A stretch of DNA of 14,784 nt from positions 1 through 14,784 of the forward strand of contig CAMCSI010000010.1 in assembly GCA_945877885.1 (NCBI GenBank), given 5' to 3'. The notes under the pieces are model-generated. The model saw only the letters and a program-made list of their open reading frames with translations, was not told where the DNA came from and searched no databases. The stretch comes from Chlamydia trachomatis (GTDB taxonomy: Bacteria; Chlamydiota; Chlamydiia; Chlamydiales; 2-12-FULL-49-11). Below, piece after piece: positions 6,819-13,881 of this stretch. The position numbers and the translations under genes were made by a program. How positions within the stretch are numbered: the first letter of the stretch is position 1; every line of letters begins with the position of its first letter.

Positions 6819-8135
6819 ATGACAAAGCAGAAAAATCCAAAAAATTTTTACATTAGAACTTACGGCTGTCAGATGAATGAGCTTGATAGTGAGATAATGA
6901 TAGGTCAGTTGATGCGGCGAGGATTTAATCGAGTATATACTGAGGATGAGGGTGATATTTTAATTTATAACACTTGTTCCATTAGGGATCTTGCTGAAAG
7001 GAAGGTAATGGGGAAGTTGGGTGTTTTAGGAAGAGGGCCTTCCCGAGATAAAATTATAGGGGTGACAGGCTGTATGGCGGTTGCTAAAAAGGAGAGTTTA
7101 TTTAAAAAGCTGCCCCATCTGGATTTTGTCCTAGGCACAAATAATATCTCTGATCTTGGATCTATTATAGATGAGGTGATTCATACTGGAAAGCAGACAG
7201 CCGCCTTGGACAAGAAATTCGTGGAAGATTTGGATTATTTAGCGGCAAAAAGAGATTCTACAATTTCTGCTCACGTTTCGATCATTAGAGGATGTGATAA
7301 GTATTGTACTTATTGTGTGGTTCCCTACACAAGGGGTAGAGAAGTGTCTCGCCCTTATGACGATATTGTTGCTGAGATAAAAAAACTTGTAGACGATGGT
7401 TATAAAGAGGTGACCCTGTTAGGGCAAAATGTCAATAGTTATGGAAAGGATCAAAAGCAGTGGGGCCTCTTATTTCACGATTTGTTAGAGAAAATCGATA
7501 AAACAGGGATAAAGCGGGTTCGCTTTTTAACCTCTCATCCAGTAGATATAACAAAAAATTTGATGGAGGCAATTAGAGATTTGCCCTCTTTATGTGAGTT
7601 TGTCCATTTTCCTATGCAGGCTGGCAGCAATCGGATTTTAAAAAAAATGCACCGTATTTATACGCTAGAGGAATATTTAGAAAAAGTGGCCATGCTTAAG
7701 GAAATTGTACCGGGAGTTGCCCTTGGTACTGATATGATTGTAGGTTTTCCCACAGAGACCGATGAGGAGTTTGAACAAACTTACTCTAATATGGAAATGG
7801 TCAACTATAGTACCGCTTTTCTCTATACTTATAGCCCGAGGCAAGGAACACCTGCTATGCGCTTTAAGGATGATATTCCTGAAGAGGTGAAAAAACATAG
7901 ACATGCAAGGCTTTTTGAGCTTCATAAGCAACAATCTTCAGAACAAAGACTCTCTATGATTGGCTCCTCAGTAGAGGTTTTATTTGAAAAGTGGAGTGAT
8001 GAGGGAATGTTAAAGGGAAGGACCAGGTGCTGGAGAAAGGTGATCGCTAAAGGTCCATCTAGTATGGTAGGTGAGATAGCTTATGTAAAAATCGATAGTT
8101 TTCAACATGAAACCCTTATCGGCTCTTTAGTTTAA
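6819..8135 (+). CDS. miaB: tRNA-2-methylthio-N6-dimethylallyladenosine synthase MiaB
   Basis: A cytosolic radical-SAM methylthiotransferase that adds the 2-methylthio group to i6A37 in tRNAs reading UNN codons. The 438 residues match the family. The N-terminal UPF0004 domain supplies the auxiliary 4Fe-4S cluster through Cys17 (TYGCQMN), Cys53 (NTCSIRD) and Cys85 (VTGCMA). The radical-SAM motif RGCDKYCTYCVVPYTRGRE gives Cys159, Cys163 and Cys166. The C-terminal residues form the TRAM RNA-binding domain. TYGCQMN and NTCSIR favour MiaB over RimO or MtaB. ATG 6819 is preferred over the adjacent TTG 6816 because AGGAA lies seven bases before it. It has its own promoter. The last 20 bases overlap an antisense ORF remnant. 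Confidence 0.95.
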   Translation: MTKQKNPKNFYIRTYGCQMNELDSEIMIGQLMRRGFNRVYTEDEGDILIYNTCSIRDLAERKVMGKLGVLGRGPSRDKIIGVTGCMAVAKKESLFKKLPHLDFVLGTNNISDLGSIIDEVIHTGKQTAALDKKFVEDLDYLAAKRDSTISAHVSIIRGCDKYCTYCVVPYTRGREVSRPYDDIVAEIKKLVDDGYKEVTLLGQNVNSYGKDQKQWGLLFHDLLEKIDKTGIKRVRFLTSHPVDITKNLMEAIRDLPSLCEFVHFPMQAGSNRILKKMHRIYTLEEYLEKVAMLKEIVPGVALGTDMIVGFPTETDEEFEQTYSNMEMVNYSTAFLYTYSPRQGTPAMRFKDDIPEEVKKHRHARLFELHKQQSSEQRLSMIGSSVEVLFEKWSDEGMLKGRTRCWRKVIAKGPSSMVGEIAYVKIDSFQHETLIGSLV

Positions 8136-8217
8136 ATTCTCCACTGTCAGGACCAGCCGCTTTATAGCCGACTAGGGTGATATAAATCTCCCTAAGTCTT
8201 TTATTATCAATATTCAT
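8116..8217 (-). pseudogene. Short antisense ORF, possible 3' remnant of a lost gene
   Basis: On the minus strand, ATG 8217 to TAA 8116 encodes 33 residues containing MNIDNKRLREIYITLVGY and AAGPDSGEFKLKSR, with a composition that looks like a real protein end rather than noise. The frame stays open further upstream but turns into a phenylalanine-rich run from poly-A sequence. No good ribosome-binding site precedes the ATG. It overlaps the end of miaB by 20 bases. It could be a small gene or the surviving 3' end of a gene cut by the accessory block that begins just beyond. The family is not recognised. Confidence 0.3.
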
Positions 8218-8280
8218 CACGACCGGCCTAAAAAAAACCAAAAATAATTGACTTTTTCTATAATTATGCTCTTATTAAGT

Positions 8281-8303
8281 TATAATAAAAAAAGATTAGG
8301 AGG
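8281..8303 (+). promoter_or_regulatory. -10 box and strong ribosome-binding site of small repeat protein
   Basis: TATAAT at 8281-8286 and a perfect AGGAGG at 8298-8303, five bases before ATG 8309. A second TATAAT lies at 8259-8264 and a TTGACT at 8248-8253, but neither spacing to a -10 is ideal, so the exact promoter is uncertain. Confidence 0.5.
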
Positions 8304-8308
8304 TTATT

Positions 8309-8779
8309 ATGGATAGTGTTGGTTGGCATCATCAAACTGTAAACGTTCCCATTGGAACAAATCCGGAAACTCAAAAGCAGGAGCTTAAAAAATTAGAATG
8401 GTTGGTTAAGACGAAGATACTTACCCCACAATATCCTAACCGTGAAGTGTTAATGGGTAGGATAAAAGTTTTAACAGCAAATTTGGCACCCCCTGTTCCG
8501 ACAATACCGCAACAGTTCATAGCTCCTTATAGGGAAGCTACAAATGTAGCTGGAGAAAAAAAAGAGATTGAACAGATAAAATGGGTGTTAGCAAAGAACG
8601 TAAAAGTTCCAAATCGTACACCTGAACAGTTAAAGGCTAGGTTAGAACTTTTAGAAGCACATGAACATGCGCGAGCAGTGTTTTTAAAAAAACACCCAGG
8701 AAGTACAGTGCAAGAGATTCCCTTTGGTAGTGGGACAGGAGCTCAACCGATACCGAGCGGTTTTCCAATCAAAAGGTGA
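8309..8779 (+). CDS. Small hypothetical protein with two internal repeats
   Basis: A soluble 156-residue protein with no signal peptide or membrane segment. Two related blocks of about 35 residues can be aligned. Residues about 23-57 include ELKKLEWLVKTKILTP and RIKVLTA; residues about 83-117 include EIEQIKWVLAKNVKVP and RLELLEA. Each reads as helix, a Pro/Asn/Arg turn, then helix. The blocks are joined by a Pro-rich linker (APPVPTIPQQF). The family is not recognised. The strong AGGAGG site fixes the start. It is the first gene of the accessory block after miaB and appears monocistronic. It may be a small effector or a structural adaptor, but no function can be assigned. The internal duplication and clean start make a real gene likely. 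Confidence 0.7.
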   Translation: MDSVGWHHQTVNVPIGTNPETQKQELKKLEWLVKTKILTPQYPNREVLMGRIKVLTANLAPPVPTIPQQFIAPYREATNVAGEKKEIEQIKWVLAKNVKVPNRTPEQLKARLELLEAHEHARAVFLKKHPGSTVQEIPFGSGTGAQPIPSGFPIKR

Positions 8780-8803
8780 TAGATTTGATATAACATTAAG
8801 ATT

Positions 8804-8889
8804 TTAAGTAACTTAAGCACTGTTGAAACTTTTCTAAATGATTCAGCAGGGCTTATTGTTCAATAAGTAACTTATGATCAATAAGTTAC
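8804..8889. promoter_or_regulatory. Palindromic operator-like sites and overlapping hairpins
   Basis: Two 13-base perfect palindromes share the core TAAGTAACTTA: TTAAGTAACTTAA (8804-8816) and ATAAGTAACTTAT (8863-8875), centred 59 bases apart. The second is followed by a matching half-site ATAAGTTAC (8881-8889), forming a 9-bp stem with GTAACTTAT at 8867-8875. CTTATTG/CAATAAG (8852-8858, 8861-8867) forms an alternative, mutually exclusive hairpin. The sites lie upstream of the promoter of the 8985 gene; they may bind a regulator or act as a terminator of the preceding gene. Confidence 0.45.
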
Positions 8890-8910
8890 AATAATCTATT
8901 CTAAGTTCTT

Positions 8911-8953
8911 AATTTATATATAAATGTAAATAAATAATAAGGTATGTTATAAT
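8911..8953 (+). promoter_or_regulatory. Promoter of the DH-like protein gene
   Basis: An extended -10 TGTTATAAT (TATAAT 8948-8953) with the AT-rich element AATTTATATATAAAT at 8911-8925, 37 bases before the -10. The same element occurs at the same spacing upstream of the 10430 gene. An imperfect inverted repeat (AATAATAAGG at 8933-8942, CCTATATTATT at 8957-8967) brackets the -10. Confidence 0.55.
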
Positions 8954-8984
8954 AGTCCTATATTATTATATGGGGGTAATTATT

Positions 8985-10301
8985 ATGGAAGGATTACGCG
9001 GTACAACAGAAGAAATTGGTGGAGGCGCATCCGCGCAACCCCCTACAGCATCGGGGGCAACTATAGCTTCAGCATTATCTATTGGGCGGCCTCAAGGGGT
9101 TGCAAAAGCTGTAAAAACCCCTGAAATGTTAAAGCTTGAGGAAGGGGCGCTCCTTCAGAGGGGATCATCTATATTAGAGGGTTTATCTAATGATACCGAT
9201 TCAGAAACTATTGAAACCGATGCAATAAGGGCCGCTTTTAGCTTTATAGGTCAAATGAAACGATTTGTAGAAGATAAAAAAACTACCGCTTTAGCAAGCT
9301 CGGGAATTTGGAATTTTCTTTCATCTGCCATCGCAAAAGTGAAAGGGGAAAATCAAGCAAAAATAACTGAACTTTATGAGCAGGTGAATAAAGCGTTACT
9401 TACTAAATGTATAGAGCAATTGACTCATCTAGCTACTGGCGCAAAAATAAATTTATACAAGTATAGGTCTTCACCATTTTTTGCCAAAGATAGAGGAGAG
9501 GTAAGAGAGTTTTATCAAAAGCTGCAGACACTGGATGCTGTTTTATTAGAGAATCAATCTTTTATAAACATTACCCTTGCTTTGGAAGATATCTTGAACT
9601 TAAATCCCTTAGCAAAAAGCTCAAGAGAAAAAAGAATTGGTCGAGGGATCTATTTTGATCGTAAAATGGAAAAAAAAACCTTAGCCTTTGTAAAACTGAT
9701 TGATAGATGTACCCCTCCTAACGCTGAGCAACTTAAAAGTGGAGTGGATATCAGCGAATTTATGCAGGAATACAATTTTGATCGAGTTTCATTACCACAA
9801 GAGTTTTTAGAAAAAGTGGGTCAAGATCCAAGATGCCGCCAGCCTGATGTTAAATTTGCACTAATTAAGGAAATTTATACAAAAGAGTTCGGTTACTTCG
9901 TAGTTTTTCCTGCAAAGAATTTTGAAATATTAACACATTATTTAGGAAAAATGCTGTTAAATGGTGGGCAAACTGGAATTTGCCCAGAAGTGCTCGGAAA
10001 TGCCTTTCCAGCTTTAGCGCCCTACTTGGCTCTTATGAGCTCTGAGCTACAAGAATTTAATGAGATGTTTAATTTACAGCTTGAAAATGATTCTCAGGTA
10101 TTGGCTCATTTTCATAAAATATTAAAAAAGTCTGCTGGTGATCCGGAAAGGGTTTCGCTAAAGAAACAATTAGAGGCTGCCGACGCTTCAAGAAGAGGGG
10201 GGGTATTTCCTCTTCTGTGTCAGTTTCTTAATAGAATCCCTTTTGTAATAAGTCCCATAGAGCCCCCTTTGAGGGAGTTAGATGCGCCCGTCTATCAGTA
10301 A
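8985..10301 (+). CDS. Effector-like protein with possible RhoGEF (DH)-like C-terminal region
   Basis: A 438-residue protein. The ATG at 8985 is preferred over the ATG at 8970 because GGGGG (8972-8976) lies eight bases before it and the earlier ATG has no site. The N-terminus is Gly/Ala/Ser/Thr-rich and low-complexity (GGGASAQPPTASGATIASAL), as in many type III effectors. The middle is helical without recognised motifs. From residue about 291, FALIKEIYTKEFGYF recalls conserved region 1 of Dbl-homology domains. VLGNAFPALAPYL follows, and near the end LLCQFLNRIPF resembles the PvQRIpRY region 3. The match is by eye only, and the end is shorter than a full DH domain. If right, it would activate host Rho-family GTPases. 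A helical protein of unknown fold is the alternative. It carries a G7 run at 10197-10203 but is intact. Confidence 0.7.
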   Translation: MEGLRGTTEEIGGGASAQPPTASGATIASALSIGRPQGVAKAVKTPEMLKLEEGALLQRGSSILEGLSNDTDSETIETDAIRAAFSFIGQMKRFVEDKKTTALASSGIWNFLSSAIAKVKGENQAKITELYEQVNKALLTKCIEQLTHLATGAKINLYKYRSSPFFAKDRGEVREFYQKLQTLDAVLLENQSFINITLALEDILNLNPLAKSSREKRIGRGIYFDRKMEKKTLAFVKLIDRCTPPNAEQLKSGVDISEFMQEYNFDRVSLPQEFLEKVGQDPRCRQPDVKFALIKEIYTKEFGYFVVFPAKNFEILTHYLGKMLLNGGQTGICPEVLGNAFPALAPYLALMSSELQEFNEMFNLQLENDSQVLAHFHKILKKSAGDPERVSLKKQLEAADASRRGGVFPLLCQFLNRIPFVISPIEPPLRELDAPVYQ

Positions 10302-10356
10302 CACCCTGATTATTAATCAATTAAGAAGCTAATAGCACACTAAGCTACGTTAAATT

Positions 10357-10424
10357 AATTTATATATAAATTGAATTTTTTTATTAATTATGTTATAATT
10401 AAATCATAAATAATAAAAAGAAGG
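10357..10424 (+). promoter_or_regulatory. Promoter and ribosome-binding site of 10430 gene
   Basis: TTGAAT (10371-10376), 17 bases, TATAAT (10394-10399) with TG before it. The palindrome AATTTATATATAAATT starts at 10357. TTATTAATTATG (10381-10392) and CATAAATAATAA (10405-10416) form an 11-of-12 inverted repeat around the -10. AAGAAGG at 10418-10424 is the ribosome-binding site, five bases before the ATG. Confidence 0.75.
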
Positions 10425-10429
10425 TTAAT

Positions 10430-11086
10430 ATGATAAATTTACATAGTGCAGAGAATTTACCAACACCACCACAAATATCTGAATCAGAATTTGGAGCGAT
10501 TGTGGAAGAAGCAAAAAATTGGTATGGAATAATAGAAGTTTCTAAAACCTCTCGTAAGATTGGGCAATTAGCTGAAAAATTAATAGGTGAACTTCCTATA
10601 AGTGATAGAAATACATTAAAAGTTACCCATCCACCATTAACAAGGCAAAGATCCATAGGACAAGGTATAGGGGCTGTTCATGAAACAAAAGGTGATGAGG
10701 ATGGCCGGTTAAGTACTACCTATAAATGTCTTTTGGGGGATGGGATAGCAGCTGTCTATAAGAGAGAAGAAGAAGAAGATTTTGTAATGGTGGATTTACC
10801 GATTGTAAAAAAGGATTCAGTTCAGTACCAAGAGTATAAATCCTTACAAAAAAACCTCTCGAAATTTTTGAAAGAAGACATTCCTAACTTGTCAAAAGCC
10901 AGGAAAGTAGAGGGCGCTTTTTCTGAAAGTGTTAAAACTATTATTTCAAAAATCAAATTTTTGAAGAAGCATGGAAATAAATTAGCCGATGCTGAAAATC
11001 CCACTTTTGATAATTGGCCTCACCATCGATCCTTAAAAAACTCAATCGAAACATTGATAAAGGCGATAGATCGTAAGCTGGCTTAA
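10430..11086 (+). CDS. Hypothetical protein sharing a module with its downstream neighbour
   Basis: A soluble, charged 218-residue protein of unrecognised family. Residues about 83-126 (TKGDEDGRLSTTYK, LGDGIAAVYKREEEEDFVMV) are almost the same as residues 33-73 of the next gene, also at DNA level (10687-10796 against 11285-11390). The rest differs: the N-terminus here is a unique helical stretch, and the C-terminus is a Lys-rich helical region ending in KAIDRKLA. This argues for module exchange or partial duplication. The start is fixed by AAGAAGG and a good promoter. The gene ends 91 bases before the next, with no clear terminator between, so the pair may be co-transcribed. The shared module could be a secretion or chaperone-binding segment or a host-interaction motif; nothing in the sequence decides. 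Confidence 0.75.
   Translation: MINLHSAENLPTPPQISESEFGAIVEEAKNWYGIIEVSKTSRKIGQLAEKLIGELPISDRNTLKVTHPPLTRQRSIGQGIGAVHETKGDEDGRLSTTYKCLLGDGIAAVYKREEEEDFVMVDLPIVKKDSVQYQEYKSLQKNLSKFLKEDIPNLSKARKVEGAFSESVKTIISKIKFLKKHGNKLADAENPTFDNWPHHRSLKNSIETLIKAIDRKLA
10687..10796 (+). repeat. Shared coding module, copy 1
   Basis: Begins AAAAGGTGATGAGGAT and ends with the codons for DFVMVDL. It is closely similar at DNA level to 11285-11390. It carries one more GAA repeat unit (four Glu in a row) than copy 2. Confidence 0.8.
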
Positions 11087-11177
11087 AAATGTCAAAATCC
11101 TTAAGGAATTGATTAGTAGTGCTTACAGATGATGAAGTAAAACTTGCAAATAATACATTAAATCGAGGTTGGTAAAT

Positions 11178-12431
11178 ATGATGAATGGAGTACAGGCGGA
11201 GTCTTTTAAAGGTACCTATAGGGAAGAGGGATCTGGTATAGGATCAGGGGGTAACTATCGCTATAAAAATGGGGCTAATGAGGCAAAAGGTGATGAGGAT
11301 AGCCTGGTGAGTACTATCTATAAAAAGACTTTAGGGGATGGGATAGGAGCTGTCTATAAGAGAGAAGAAGAAGATTTTGTAATGGTAGATATGCCTTTAA
11401 AACCAAAGAATGATGTCGACGTTTTAAAAGAAGATTTGGATAAATTAGACACAAAGATAGCTTGTTTTAATCTAGGTGGATTTAGTGCTTTAAAACGTTA
11501 TTCTGTAGCTGTACAAGCGTATGCAAATAAAAGGGATTTTATTAAAGCAGGCGGTGAAGCCAAGCTAAAAGCAAAACCTTTAGAAATTAAAAATCTGAAA
11601 AAGGTGCTAGCTGAATTAAACACCCAATATAAAGACTGTGGAGCAGACCTTTCTGAACTTAAGGATAGTTTAACCCAAAATCGCAAAGACCATGAAGATA
11701 AGATGAAAAATCTTGTGAAAGGGCGGGATGAAACAATGAAGGCTCTGAGAAAAGCTAACAATGATCTATTTGTATATCAGAATGGAAATACAAAAAATCC
11801 TGCAACACTTTCTCGAATTAAAGGTGAGATTCAAAAAGCGGAAGAAAAAAGTGTTGAGATTAATAAAAAAATATCCAAGGCTGAGAAAAGCCATCCAACA
11901 GATATTCATGAAAAAGCACAGGCTGAATTTGATAGAATCAAAGAGCAACGGGAAGAGATAGAAGCTCAATTGAAAGAGGCTAAAAATGAGCTTTTAGAGA
12001 TGGAAAATGTGATGAAAGTATCACCTCATATTTTACATAGTCAACTTATGCCGAAGAGATTAGAAAGAGCTTTCTCTCAATTTTTAGAGATAAAAAAGGA
12101 AATAAAACGGATAGATACTGAGCGTTTATCTTTAGGATTTTCATTAAAAGTAAATGAATTAAAAGATCCTTGCAGGAAACTTTTAAAAAAAATCGGAAAA
12201 ATGGAGTCTCAATATTTTGACCACTTACTTCCAATAATGTATTTGGGTGCAGATCGACAAAGCTCGGTTATGCGAGGGAAGCTATATCTTCAGGGAAATA
12301 GGAATCAAACACTTGTAGTTGAAGCGTATATGCTAACTTTTTCAAAATCAGAGGATCAGAGGAAGTTATTTCAAGAGGTTTCAGAAGAGTTTCGCCGTGA
12401 TATTAAAAACACCCCTAAAAAATACACCTAA
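11178..12431 (+). CDS. Coiled-coil hypothetical protein with shared N-terminal module
   Basis: A 417-residue protein from ATG 11178, which has GAGG (11165-11168) nine bases upstream; the TTG at 11169 is less likely. The N-terminus is Gly-rich (SGIGSGGNYR). Residues 33-73 form the module shared with the preceding protein. From residue about 130 to 280 the protein is rich in Lys/Glu/Leu/Gln (ELKDSLTQNRKDHEDKMK; EEIEAQLKEAKNELLEME) and should form long coiled coils. A C-terminal helical domain ends KNTPKKYT. No membrane segment or known enzyme motif was found. Part of residues 79-121 (LDKLDTKI, GGFSALKRY) resembles residues 162-209 of the 12530 product. A decayed copy of the last 35 codons lies at 14140-14250. 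It is plausibly a secreted scaffold or host-interacting protein. Confidence 0.78.
   Translation: MMNGVQAESFKGTYREEGSGIGSGGNYRYKNGANEAKGDEDSLVSTIYKKTLGDGIGAVYKREEEDFVMVDMPLKPKNDVDVLKEDLDKLDTKIACFNLGGFSALKRYSVAVQAYANKRDFIKAGGEAKLKAKPLEIKNLKKVLAELNTQYKDCGADLSELKDSLTQNRKDHEDKMKNLVKGRDETMKALRKANNDLFVYQNGNTKNPATLSRIKGEIQKAEEKSVEINKKISKAEKSHPTDIHEKAQAEFDRIKEQREEIEAQLKEAKNELLEMENVMKVSPHILHSQLMPKRLERAFSQFLEIKKEIKRIDTERLSLGFSLKVNELKDPCRKLLKKIGKMESQYFDHLLPIMYLGADRQSSVMRGKLYLQGNRNQTLVVEAYMLTFSKSEDQRKLFQEVSEEFRRDIKNTPKKYT
11285..11390 (+). repeat. Shared coding module, copy 2
   Basis: Matches 10687-10796 almost base for base, with three GAA units in place of four and a few substitutions, encoding KGDEDSLVSTIYKK and GDGIGAVYKREEEDFVMV. 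Confidence 0.8.
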
Positions 12432-12474
12432 ACAACTAATATAGTTGTGGTTATGTGAATATTTTTAAAATGAC

Positions 12475-12502
12475 TTGTATTTTACGAATCTGCACCTATC
12501 GT
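12475..12502 (+). promoter_or_regulatory. Putative promoter of 12530 gene, conserved in the duplicate
   Basis: TTGTAT (12475-12480), 16 bases, TATCGT (12497-12502). The duplicated region has TTGCAC, 16 bases, TATCGT at 14296-14323. The surrounding sequence has drifted while this pattern remains, which supports function. The -10 is a weak match to consensus. Confidence 0.5.
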
Positions 12503-12529
12503 AACCATTAGAAAATAATGGAGAAATGT

Positions 12530-13825
12530 ATGGATGCAGCAGCAGGCCCGAGGGGTTCTTATTCAGGTGATCAAATTCCAAAAGTGAAAAGAAAAGACCA
12601 GCTTGAAGGTCATGATAAGATAGTCTATTTGTATGTATTAAATGATAGAACAAATACGTATGAACTTGGTGCAGAATTAGAAAATCCAACTCAGGATGAG
12701 GTGGATAGAGAAACAAGGAAGCTACAGTTAGTCAATAGATCAGCATCAGCTACTGAAGCTATTTTTAATCCTGATCTATATCAAGCTAAAAAAGAAAATA
12801 AGGAATATAAGCGCCAAATAGTTAGTGGGGGTGCTAAGCCTGAATCTAAAGGGGAGTCTCCTGGTGGTGACCCAGCTACATCCACTGGGAAAAAAGTGGT
12901 AGCAAGGAATAATGGAGAAGTTCTGGGCGGTATTAAGCCAAATGATTTTGATATTAAGATATCTAAATATGAAAGTCTTAAGGGTAAGGAAAAAACCGAT
13001 GCTATAACAAAAGAGAAAGCTGATTTAAAAAGACTTGATGACACTATTATTGCTAATTATACAAATTCAAATATCAGCAGAGCTCCAGGTTTTAATTGCT
13101 TGAAAGAATATAACGAAAGTCAAACATCTTTAACAAAAAGTCAGACAGAGAGTTTTTCGCTGCTTACTAAGATTAATAAGAACTTTAAAAAGTCTGTGGC
13201 TTGTTTTCATGCCCTTGGGGGTTATAGGCATAAAAATAAACTTAATCTGCAAGATATAAAGCCTGTAATTGTAAAGGGAAAATTAAATACGTTGGCATCA
13301 GTTGGTATAGAAGTGGCGAATAAAATCATTGAGGTTTTTACAAAGGATCAAAATAATCCAGGTATAAAGACAGATATAGAAACTCTTAGTGATTTTGCTA
13401 ATTCCCTGCTAGGGCACTCTGGAGATGAGCTTAAACTAAGAATTGCACAATTGCGAGAAAAATTAGAAGAACCCACTAAAAGGGCAGAAGCTGCTTTTAA
13501 ACTGTGTAATGATTTAATTAGTGATGATGAGCTGAATAATCCGAGACCTTTTCGTACAGCTGGAAATTTAAGGAAAATTAATCAAGCTTACAAGCTTTTT
13601 ACTGAAAATAAAACGGCTGAATTACGTGAATATATCAAAAAAATAATGCAAAGGGATGATATTATTGATTTTGCTAAAAAGGTTTATATAGAAAATAGGT
13701 CAAAGATATATAAAATGGGTTGTATAAGCTTGGAAACTTTAATAAATAGAACTATCAATCAACAGGGTGAAAATAGAGCGTATGAAGAAGTAATGAAAAG
13801 AGGTTTTCCCCAATGGTATGATTAA
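12530..13825 (+). CDS. Hypothetical protein, MDAA-GPRG family, first of tandem pair
   Basis: A 431-residue protein with no recognised family. ATG 12530 is chosen over ATG 12518 because GGAGAAATGT directly before it is conserved in front of the duplicate at 14352. The N-terminal region of about 85 residues (MDAAAGPRG; a YLYVLND strand; LENP at 50-53; FNPD at 79-82) is shared with the paralogue and may be a small domain or targeting region. A Gly/Pro/Ser-rich linker (about 99-125) follows. The remainder is long and helical, with EKADLKRLDDTI and GFNCLKEY resembling part of the preceding protein. It ends with a distinct KRGFPQWYD. No signal peptide or membrane segment. Its own weak promoter lies in the 98-base gap. 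It is an effector-like lineage-specific protein. Confidence 0.75.
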   Translation: MDAAAGPRGSYSGDQIPKVKRKDQLEGHDKIVYLYVLNDRTNTYELGAELENPTQDEVDRETRKLQLVNRSASATEAIFNPDLYQAKKENKEYKRQIVSGGAKPESKGESPGGDPATSTGKKVVARNNGEVLGGIKPNDFDIKISKYESLKGKEKTDAITKEKADLKRLDDTIIANYTNSNISRAPGFNCLKEYNESQTSLTKSQTESFSLLTKINKNFKKSVACFHALGGYRHKNKLNLQDIKPVIVKGKLNTLASVGIEVANKIIEVFTKDQNNPGIKTDIETLSDFANSLLGHSGDELKLRIAQLREKLEEPTKRAEAAFKLCNDLISDDELNNPRPFRTAGNLRKINQAYKLFTENKTAELREYIKKIMQRDDIIDFAKKVYIENRSKIYKMGCISLETLINRTINQQGENRAYEEVMKRGFPQWYD

Positions 13826-13881
13826 TAGACATCTTGCCTAATGGTCTTTACCTAAAAGATTGCCTTTTTTGACATCTTTAA

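Noticed and set aside
11761..11961. Plus-strand ORF of 66 codons inside the coiled-coil gene
   Set aside because: Alternate-frame shadow; Lys/Arg/Ile-rich because of AT-rich coding sequence.
12432..12448. ACAACT-AATAT-AGTTGT hairpin as terminator of the coiled-coil gene
   Set aside because: Six-bp AT-rich stem with no T run after it, and not conserved in the duplicate copy.
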